Notes under the pieces: model-generated
What the model saw: only the letters and a program-made list of their open reading frames with translations
What the model was told of the DNA's origin: nothing
Databases searched by the model: none
NCBI GenBank assembly: GCA_033032175.1
Contig: CM065322.1
Coordinates: forward strand, 16,864,001-16,928,000
DNA from: Saturnia japonica
Taxonomy: Eukaryota; Arthropoda; Insecta; Lepidoptera; Saturniidae
DNA length: 64,000 nt
Direction: 5' to 3'
Position numbers and translations under genes: made by a program
In this document: in pieces, positions 57,153-64,000 of the stretch
Layout of the letters: the number at the start of each line of letters is the position of its first letter
Numbering within the stretch: the stretch's first letter is position 1

Positions 57153-57584
57153 TCAACCTCCTTCTGTTTCGTCAATTTTGTCCATCAAAGCATTGTCCTT
57201 GGTCTCGGGCAGCCACAGGCAAACTACTCCAGCGCATATCGAAGCCAATCCAAAGATGATATTAGGTAACCAGGACACGCTTGTGGACAAATTGGATATA
57301 AACGGTGCTGCCATAGATCCAACTCTCATTGACGTGGAACAAGCACCCATCCCCATATTCCTGACAACCGTCGGGTACAACTCTGAGGTGTAGACGTAGA
57401 TTGTAATCGCGACGATGCTGGCGCAGCTGACACCCAAGGTCCCGAGGGTCAGCGTCAGCCAGAACAAGCTGGGAACGAAACCTAAAGTGATGACGAACAC
57501 ACCTCCCAAAGCGAAGAAAGTCGCTGTTGTTATTTTCCTTCCGAATTTGCTGATCAGCCATATCGATATAAGGGTTGAAGGTAT
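57153..57584 (-). CDS. second SLC22-family transporter, last exon only
   Basis: Acceptor TTATTACAG|ATA at 57584, then 143 codons to a TGA at 57153-57155. Reads IPSTLISIWLISKFGRK, helices 8-12, YTSELYPTVVRNMGMGACST and the tail LPETKDNALMDKIDE: the C-terminal third of the same carrier family as the 19-22 kb gene. Here one exon covers what is split into exons 4 and 5 there, and the frame is clean. The upstream exons are not in 57.6-64 kb, which is occupied by a BEL/Pao element, so the gene probably continues beyond the window across a retrotransposon-bearing intron. Confidence 0.9.
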   Translation of the reverse strand: MPSTLISIWLISKFGRKITTATFFALGGVFVITLGFVPSLFWLTLTLGTLGVSCASIVAITIYVYTSELYPTVVRNMGMGACSTSMRVGSMAAPFISNLSTSVSWLPNIIFGLASICAGVVCLWLPETKDNALMDKIDETEGG

Positions 57585-57699
57585 CTGTAATAAGAGCAGG
57601 AATATGTATTTAAATTAAATTAATATGTATTAAAACGGACACGGTTTGAAAAATATAAAAGAAGAGTATATATTATTAAAAAGGAAACAAAAAACCTGA

Positions 57700-58066
57700 C
57701 ACCGAAACAATTGACAATGTTTTTCAGACGCCGAGTCGTACTTAAATATTGTATAGCTTACGTCACTCCCAGAATTAAGACGAATCTAACGCCACCTAGT
57801 ATGCTAAAATTCATCAAGCCGTTTAGGCTACAGAGCGTGTCAATTAAATAGACATACATATGTTTACGCCGCTCTTTTTGAATAGATTTGAATGAGACAG
57901 TTTTGTGCTTCTTAAACTTTAATACTATATATAGAAAAATATTTGTACAGAAAAATAATGGACTTCTCGCACGCACGTCACATGGCGCAATAATAGTTGT
58001 TCCCCCCTCCGATCCCGCCTCGCTAGTCACGGCGCGGCGGCGCGCGGGGAGCGTAGTTACTTAACA
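57700..58066 (-). repeat. BEL/Pao 3' LTR (left border not fixed)
   Basis: The LTR edge is taken at TTAACA ending at 58066 because a polypurine tract abuts it. The GC-rich inner edge (GGCGCGGCGGCGCGCGGGGA) and the AT-richer remainder fit an LTR. No second copy lies in the window, so the far border, placed near 57700, is a guess. Confidence 0.5.
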
Positions 58067-58080
58067 TCTTCCCCCCCTTC
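58067..58080 (-). other. BEL/Pao polypurine tract
   Basis: GAAGGGGGGGAAGA on the minus strand, just after the end of Pol and next to the presumed LTR. Confidence 0.65.
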
Positions 58081-58141
58081 GAAAGCTTCAGGGTTTCGAG
58101 GTGTTAGTGGTGAGTCAATGTCTATCAGTGGGCAGAGATTG

Positions 58142-61100
58142 TTAACAGCTCTGCGAATTATGCCCTTTTTTAGTATATAAATCGGCACCTCTGGTAGTTC
58201 CATCTTGTCCGGGGAATAATTTGTAGACACGTGCCATTCGCCATTTAAGGGGTGGCACGTTAGCGTCTCTGATGATCACTAAATCGCCCTCCTGAAATCC
58301 CCTTTGAGAGGTTTGCCACTTAGTCTTTTGCTGCAACTCACTCAAATACTCCTTCTTCCAACGATGCCAAAAATGTTGCCGCAGTTTCTCCAGATATTGG
58401 TATCTATGTAGCCTGTTTGGATTTATTTCGAGCAGGTTCGGTGAAGGTAGCGAGGTAAGTGGTCTACCTATCAGGAAGTGCGCCGGAGTTAAGGGATGAA
58501 GGTCATTAGGGTCTGAAGAGAGAGGAGTCAGCGGTCTGGAATTGAGGATGGCTTCAATTTGCGAAAATAAAGTTGATAACTCTTCGAATGTAAGATGTTT
58601 ATCGCCTAAAATCCTAGTAATATAATATTTCGCAGACTTAACGCCTGCCTCCCAAAGCCCACCAAAGTGGGGAGAGTAGGCTGGTGAGAATTTAAACATA
58701 ATACCTTCATCGGCAGCAAACCCGGTTAAATTTTCACTGTTTGATTTTATAAAATTCGTAATATCGTTATTCGCACCGACAAAATTAGTACCATTATCAC
58801 AATATATCTGGAGTGGCTTTCCCCTTCGAGATATGAACCGCCTTAAGCAAAGCATAAATACTTCAGACGTGAGGTTGCTAGCTACCTCTAAATGTAATGC
58901 TTTAGTTGCAAAACAAATAAACAGACACATGTAGCATTTTGTAATTTTACAACCGCGACCCTTACGATCGGTGATATAAAATGGCCCGGCGAAGTCGACA
59001 CCACTGACCTCAAAAGGGAGAGATGGAACGACTCTGGAAGCAGGTAAGTTTCCCATTATAGGATTTATGCATTTTGCTTTCATGATTTTACATATTTTGC
59101 ATTTATTTACTGTACTTCTAACTAGTATTCGTCCTCTTAAAGGCCAAAAATTATTTCTTAAATCGCTAAGCAAAAGATGTGGTCCACAATGTAATAGTTT
59201 TTTGTGATAATGTATAAATAACAACTTAGTGAAATTATGAGACGTATCTAATAATATTGGATGTATTTTTTTGTTTTCGGCGCCAGAATTTTTTATTCGT
59301 CCACCCACGCGAAGGATACCATCTTCATCAACGAATGGACTGAGGGACAAAATATGGGACCTTGATGGTAAGTTTTGTTTAGTTTTTAGCCTTTTAATTT
59401 CTAGCGAAAAACATTCATTTTGATGTTGTTTTATCAATAGATTTAAAGTAGAGTTTAATTCCCTAGTAGATAAGGGACCTATTAATTTAGAGTGCTTATG
59501 TCCTAGATTATAAATATAACGTAAAAAGTAGGCCATACATCTTTGTAAATTTGTGAATTTTGAATATCTATCAAAGTTTATCAATTTGTTTGATTGTGTA
59601 GAATTTTCATTAGTATTAGTTGTATGATTTGTATAAACAGTAGATGTAGTGCATGTTGTAGATCTATTGTAGCTAGTAGTTTTAGTAGTAGGTTTACCTT
59701 TAGGATAAGGTTTTTTTTCAGGTACATCATTAATTGGAGTGAAGGTTTGTGGCCAATTATCTGGATTCATCTTAAGAAAAGTAGGGCCGTTCCACCATAG
59801 TGTGGCCCGTTTAATGTTTTTAGGATCTATGCCTCTTGAAGCCATGTCAGCAGGATTTTCTTGACCTGCCACATGCCTCCAAGCACTAATTGAAGTGCGA
59901 TCTTGAATTTCACTTACGCGATTAGCTACAAAAGTTTGAAGCTCACAAGGTTGAGATGCCACCCAGCACAAAACAACTGTAGAATCTGTCCAATAAACTA
60001 GTTCTGAAATATTACATCGAAGAGAATTTCTAACCTTGTCACACAAACGAGCTGCCAGTTGAGCAGCACAAAGCTCTAAACGCGGAATAGTAACAGATTT
60101 CAAAGGAGCTACCTTTGTTTTTGCACAAAGAAGTCTGACTAAGATGTTTCCAGACATATCAACTGATCTCATATAAACACAGGCAGCGTATGCAGCCTGA
60201 GATGCATCTGAAAACGTATGAAGCTCCATAGTAACAGGTTTATCTATTATTACACACCTAGGAATTTGAACGGTAGCAAATGTATTTAAACTCAACACAA
60301 AATTATTCCACATTTTCTCTAACTCTGGTTGAACAGGGTCATCCCAATCCAATTTAGTAAGCCACAGTTTTTGAAGAATAATTTTAGGAGTAATAGTGCA
60401 CAGACCTAGCAATCCTAAAGGATCAAACAACTTTGCTGAGCTTGATAGGATTGATCTTTTTGTAACTAGATCTGGAGCTTCAATATGAACGGGAAATTCA
60501 AAAACATCTACACATGGATTCCATTTTAAACCTAATGCACTGGAAGGTAAACATAGATCAAGATTTTTTGGTGATGTTGTCATGTTGTTTTCAATAATTG
60601 ATGGAGCATTGGTGCGAAACTTGCGTAAAGGAAAACATGCCGACTTTAGTATATTGGTTACCGAAGTTACCACATGTTTTAGTTCGCTCTTTGTTTGGGC
60701 TCCGGATAAAAAATCATCAACGTAGAAATCTTCTTTAATAAGATTTGATATTTTAGGATCTGAACAATCCTTCGATAATTGCATTAAGCATCTAGTGCTA
60801 AGAAGAGGAGCAGACGCTGTACCGTAAGTAACTGTATTTAATTGGAATGTTTTAACAGGTGACGCCTCGTGGTCACGCCACAAAATCATTTGCAAATTAC
60901 GTTGTTGTGGTTTTATTAGTATTTGGCGGTACATTTTCTCAACGTTTGCTGAAATAACGTATTTGTGTTTTCGAAATTTAAGTAAGATTGATAGAAGATC
61001 ATCTTGTATGACTGGGCCTATATATTGTATATCATTAAAAGATTTTGCGGAAGTAGTTTTTGCTGAAGCATCAAATACGACTCTTAATTTGGTTGTTTCG

Positions 61101-62917
61101 CTTTGTTCTTTTATTACAGCATGATGTGGTAAATAGTTACCGAATGAAGGCTTAGGAACCTCACTCATATGCCCTAAAGATTTATATTCGTTTATGAATT
61201 TATAATATTCGTGTCTTAGAATAGGGTTGTTTCTTAGTTTCTTTTCGAGTTGGATCAATCTTTTTTCTGCAACACTATATGAATCACCTAATGATTCCGG
61301 TGACTCGCAAAGTGGAATCTCTACAATGAATCTACCCTTTTCATCACGACAAGTTGTTTTAGTAAATAGTTGCTCGCAATATTCATTGTCCTTAGACTCA
61401 AATTTAGTAGGGTACAAATCATCTAGTTCCCAAAATTTAGTTAATTGTTGTTTTATATCTTGACTGAAATGACATTGTATTCGTTTAGAATTGGTATTTA
61501 TGTTCCCCCCCATGGGCCCAGATACTAACCAGCCTAACTTTGTTGCTTGCAAGATTGGCCTTTGTGGTCCTAAAATTATTTTATTTACACCAATAAGTTC
61601 CCAAAATATATCAGCACCCAACAATAAATCAATTTCAGCGGGTTTATAAAACTGTGGGTCTGCAAGTTGAATATGATTGGGAATACACAAATCCTGGATT
61701 CGTACTGTAGCATGAGGTAGATTATCAGTAATTTTAGGTAGAATAAAGCATTTTAGAGCTATGTTTAAATTATTATGTAGTGAATGTATACGTATTGTAC
61801 AGTATTGTGTCACATTTAAGACAATATTGCCTAAGCCAGATATACATTTATATTGATCTTTTCTTTTACAGGAACCGATTTTCCTTTGAGCATTCTCGCT
61901 AATAAAGGATGTCTGACTGCCACAGTCTAGTAAGGGCCTTAGAATAAATGATTTGTCATTGTTTGTCACCTTGACCAACGCCGTGGAAAGAATGGCTTGA
62001 TTGGTGGAGACTGCAGACATTGATACCGAAGTAGAGGGACTAGATGCTGTGGAGTCGACAACAGAAACAGGTAAGTTTGCATTTATATTATTATTATAAT
62101 TAGTATTTAGTGGAGGTTGTTCAATAACCCCTTGCTGTTGTGATATGTGTGTACTTGATTGTCTATGTAATAAAGTATTGTGTTTTTGTCGACAAATCCG
62201 GCATCCACTCATCCTACATTGATAGGTCTGGTGGCTGGTTCGAAAGCAGATACTATAGAGTTTTAATTGCGAAACTTTAGTAATTCTTTCATCAATAGGT
62301 AAAGATTTAAACTTAAAGCACTCAAAAACTTTATGATCTTGTTTGCAGATTGCACAACGCTTGTCAAGAGATGCTTCCAAAAATGAAACAAATGATTTAG
62401 TTTTGGGTAAACTATGTCGTTTCTTGTAAGGCTTTGAAGACCTACTAGCGTTCATGGTTTCCAGAACTGAAGCGCGCTGACGAAGAAATGAATAAAAATC
62501 TTTTAAAGTAGATGAATCCCTATCATTTCTATACTCTTCCCATTTTCCTGCCGTAACAGTATCTAACTTCGTCGAGGCCATATACATAATAATCGTGTCC
62601 CAATTGTCAGTAGGTTCTCCTAATGAATTTAAAGCACTTAGATTTTTCGATAAAGTATCTATCAAATCGCGAATACCGAAGTCTGTTGCCCTGTGCAGTG
62701 GTTCTATGGCATATAAACACTTAATGTGTTCATTAATTAGCAACCGTTTGTTATTATATCGTTCGCACAATAAGTTCCAAGCTATTATGTAGTTGTCTGA
62801 CGACATATTTACTGAATTAATTACAGAGGAAGCCGCGCCTTCCAAATAAGACTTAAAGTAATGGAATTTACCTATGTCATCTATATTTTCATTATCATGA
62901 ATTAAGGAAATATACAT
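58142..62917 (-). CDS. BEL/Pao Gag-Pol polyprotein, main ORF
   Basis: 1591 residues from the first ATG after the TGA; the frame is open further upstream to 62989, so the protein start used here is arbitrary. Gag (DUF1759-like) at about 1-150, Cys/His knuckles at about 188-250, protease with LLDCGSQTSFI at about 329 (Cys where many relatives have Ser/Thr), reverse transcriptase with VVFDASAK at about 613 and YVDD at about 732, RNase H FSDAS at about 902, integrase zinc domain (HYHKKLLHCG then CKICK) at about 1236-1277, and the core triad in GVDFAGP, YCDNGTNF and GGLWEAG at about 1306-1424. All catalytic residues are present. Confidence 0.92.
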   Translation of the reverse strand: MYISLIHDNENIDDIGKFHYFKSYLEGAASSVINSVNMSSDNYIIAWNLLCERYNNKRLLINEHIKCLYAIEPLHRATDFGIRDLIDTLSKNLSALNSLGEPTDNWDTIIMYMASTKLDTVTAGKWEEYRNDRDSSTLKDFYSFLRQRASVLETMNASRSSKPYKKRHSLPKTKSFVSFLEASLDKRCAICKQDHKVFECFKFKSLPIDERITKVSQLKLYSICFRTSHQTYQCRMSGCRICRQKHNTLLHRQSSTHISQQQGVIEQPPLNTNYNNNINANLPVSVVDSTASSPSTSVSMSAVSTNQAILSTALVKVTNNDKSFILRPLLDCGSQTSFISENAQRKIGSCKRKDQYKCISGLGNIVLNVTQYCTIRIHSLHNNLNIALKCFILPKITDNLPHATVRIQDLCIPNHIQLADPQFYKPAEIDLLLGADIFWELIGVNKIILGPQRPILQATKLGWLVSGPMGGNINTNSKRIQCHFSQDIKQQLTKFWELDDLYPTKFESKDNEYCEQLFTKTTCRDEKGRFIVEIPLCESPESLGDSYSVAEKRLIQLEKKLRNNPILRHEYYKFINEYKSLGHMSEVPKPSFGNYLPHHAVIKEQSETTKLRVVFDASAKTTSAKSFNDIQYIGPVIQDDLLSILLKFRKHKYVISANVEKMYRQILIKPQQRNLQMILWRDHEASPVKTFQLNTVTYGTASAPLLSTRCLMQLSKDCSDPKISNLIKEDFYVDDFLSGAQTKSELKHVVTSVTNILKSACFPLRKFRTNAPSIIENNMTTSPKNLDLCLPSSALGLKWNPCVDVFEFPVHIEAPDLVTKRSILSSSAKLFDPLGLLGLCTITPKIILQKLWLTKLDWDDPVQPELEKMWNNFVLSLNTFATVQIPRCVIIDKPVTMELHTFSDASQAAYAACVYMRSVDMSGNILVRLLCAKTKVAPLKSVTIPRLELCAAQLAARLCDKVRNSLRCNISELVYWTDSTVVLCWVASQPCELQTFVANRVSEIQDRTSISAWRHVAGQENPADMASRGIDPKNIKRATLWWNGPTFLKMNPDNWPQTFTPINDVPEKKPYPKGKPTTKTTSYNRSTTCTTSTVYTNHTTNTNENSTQSNKLINFDRYSKFTNLQRCMAYFLRYIYNLGHKHSKLIGPLSTRELNSTLNLLIKQHQNECFSLEIKRLKTKQNLPSRSHILSLSPFVDEDGILRVGGRIKNSGAENKKIHPILLDTSHNFTKLLFIHYHKKLLHCGPHLLLSDLRNNFWPLRGRILVRSTVNKCKICKIMKAKCINPIMGNLPASRVVPSLPFEVSGVDFAGPFYITDRKGRGCKITKCYMCLFICFATKALHLEVASNLTSEVFMLCLRRFISRRGKPLQIYCDNGTNFVGANNDITNFIKSNSENLTGFAADEGIMFKFSPAYSPHFGGLWEAGVKSAKYYITRILGDKHLTFEELSTLFSQIEAILNSRPLTPLSSDPNDLHPLTPAHFLIGRPLTSLPSPNLLEINPNRLHRYQYLEKLRQHFWHRWKKEYLSELQQKTKWQTSQRGFQEGDLVIIRDANVPPLKWRMARVYKLFPGQDGTTRGADLYTKKGHNSQSC

Positions 62918-62989
62918 GTCTCTGAAGGAAAGCCACTTATTTGACTCTCCGCTAAAAGGCGGGATATTTAAAACTGGTAACTTTAAATT

Positions 62990-63328
62990 TCAAGAGCCTT
63001 TAAAACTTGTGTTGGATACCTTATTTGTGTTTTGGAAATACTCTAATAAGGATTCAGCTTGAGCGATTAAATTGACACAGATATTTTCTGTAGTTTCGCG
63101 TTCTTGCATTTGTTTAGTTGTATCGTCGTCCAACATTCTAATTTGTGATTGAACGTCTTCAAAGCTGCACGCAAGATCACGTATTTTACTCAGCCTGATA
63201 CTAAGTTCATTTATTTTTACAGTACTAGTTTCTTTAATATCTAAAAATGGCGCTAAATGCTTTTCAAATAAAGTTATTCGCGTTCTGATATTACCTCTTT
63301 TTTTAATAAGTTCTTTTAATTCACTCAT
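62990..63328 (-). CDS. BEL/Pao N-terminal Gag segment
   Basis: 112 residues from an ATG 8 bases after a GCAAG, highly charged and predicted helical (MSELKELIKKRGNIRTRITL), a usual BEL Gag N-terminus. It ends at a TGA in the same frame as the main ORF, and the family-like sequence NLKLPVLNIPPFSGES continues directly after the stop. Confidence 0.85.
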   Translation of the reverse strand: MSELKELIKKRGNIRTRITLFEKHLAPFLDIKETSTVKINELSIRLSKIRDLACSFEDVQSQIRMLDDDTTKQMQERETTENICVNLIAQAESLLEYFQNTNKVSNTSFKGS

Positions 63329-64000
63329 CTTGCAGGCGAAAATAACGTATCACAAATTAGTTTAGTACGCTAGTACGTGAACAACTATCTTTTAGTATTA
63401 GAAATCAAACAATGAATACGTTACGTTTAACTCCAGTAAAGCGTAGCTGATAGATAAGAAACCGGTTCTGCGGCCGACGCCGATGCACAGCGCGACACAC
63501 TGAGAGGGCACGGTTGCTTGTTGGAATACACGGCGAGTAAACTTGCCAAGTTTTTACCAAATTCTCACCAGCACACTTTCGGAGAACACCTGAAATAGTC
63601 GGCAAATATACTTTAGAATATGTTTAAATATGTTTTAAGAAGAATGGAACACTAACAAATAGGAAATATTCGTATGTGAAATGAACAAATAGGAAATATT
63701 CGTATGTGAAATGAACAATTCAACACTGTTAGACAGTGTGTGTTAAATATGATGTTTAAAATATAAAATTACAATGAAATTTCTAAATATTTTCTTTATA
63801 AATGATTATTACAAGTTTTAATTATTTAATCTAATGGTAGTTTACCGTTATTTGGCAAATTACAACGAAGTTTGAACACTTATTTTGGATATTTTACTTG
63901 TGGGTATTTGTTCCACGAATTTTTATTACTCGATACGTAATACGGAGTTATCAACGATATTAAACGCAAATTAAAATAGAAAGGATTAAGATATAAAGGA
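63329..64000. other. BEL/Pao leader and flank, with a 30-bp tandem duplication
   Basis: 63340-63600 is less AT-rich and probably belongs to the element's leader. Beyond about 63610 it becomes AT-rich. A perfect 30-bp tandem duplication lies at 63654-63713 (unit begins AACAAATAGGAAATATTCGT). No copy of the 3' LTR sequence was found here. The 66-residue frame at 63605-63405 is not recognised. Confidence 0.45.

Larger units (their letters stand above)
57700..63620 (-). mobile_element. BEL/Pao LTR retrotransposon, almost intact
   Basis: Gag and Pol run on the minus strand from 63328 to 58142 in a single frame with one TGA (62990-62992). Domain order Gag, zinc knuckles, protease, reverse transcriptase, RNase H, integrase is diagnostic of BEL/Pao. 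No envelope-like ORF is present. A leader of at least about 280 bp precedes Gag; the 5' LTR was not found before the window ends. Confidence 0.9.

Noticed and set aside
57262..57561. 99-residue frame overlapping the SLC22 last exon
   Set aside because: Alternate-frame shadow, rich in Arg/His, without family similarity.
1..64000. Search for a CRISPR array, operon, biosynthetic cluster or bacterial insert
   Set aside because: No regularly spaced repeats, no intronless gene runs and no ribosome-binding patterns; everything recognisable is insect gene or eukaryotic transposon.

Overview
The window is AT-rich nuclear DNA from an insect, most likely a moth or butterfly. The basis is GT-AG exons with insect-type gene families, long AT-rich introns, and many short dispersed repeats of the kind that crowd lepidopteran genomes. 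The species cannot be named from the sequence. There is no bacterial gene organisation, no CRISPR array and no operon.

Four host gene pieces can be supported. (1) A solute carrier 22 (organic cation/carnitine type) transporter on the minus strand, five exons, 21894 down to 19288, apparently complete except for a one-base frameshift in exon 4. A relic of another first exon of this family lies at 22447-22244. (2) The 3' half of Sap47/SYAP1 (synapse-associated protein with a BSD domain) on the plus strand, five exons from 23087 to 28951, then a long 3' UTR; its 5' exons were not found. (3) A secreted pancreatic-lipase-like enzyme on the plus strand, nine exons from 41215 to 55812, 337 residues with a complete Ser-Asp-His triad; the first donor site is one base out of register. 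(4) The last exon of a second SLC22 transporter on the minus strand (57584-57153), facing the lipase gene tail to tail, with its upstream exons hidden behind a retrotransposon or outside the window.

Mobile elements make up much of the rest. There is a full-length copia element with both LTRs (13434-17482), a LINE with an intact 931-residue endonuclease/reverse transcriptase ORF (about 42298-45376) inside lipase intron 2, a Jockey-type 3' fragment (about 35707-36703) with two related tails elsewhere, a dead mariner (48408-49427) in lipase intron 4, and a nearly intact BEL/Pao element on the right (58142-63328 coding, one in-frame TGA). Two non-autonomous hAT elements carry 8-bp target duplications (7373-7911 and 55071-55625). 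At least seven families of short dispersed repeats recur within the window, among them tRNA-derived SINE heads.

Region by region: 1-13.4 kb gene-free repeats; 13.4-17.5 kb copia; 19.3-22.4 kb SLC22; 23-30.2 kb Sap47; 30-41 kb intergenic repeats and SINEs; 41.2-55.9 kb the TE-loaded lipase gene; 57.1-57.6 kb SLC22 end exon; 57.7-63.6 kb BEL/Pao. I found no convincing new biological system. The observations most worth checking are small lesions in otherwise well-preserved genes and elements (SLC22 exon 4, lipase intron-1 donor, BEL TGA, copia frameshifts), which may be real or may be uncorrected sequencing indels.
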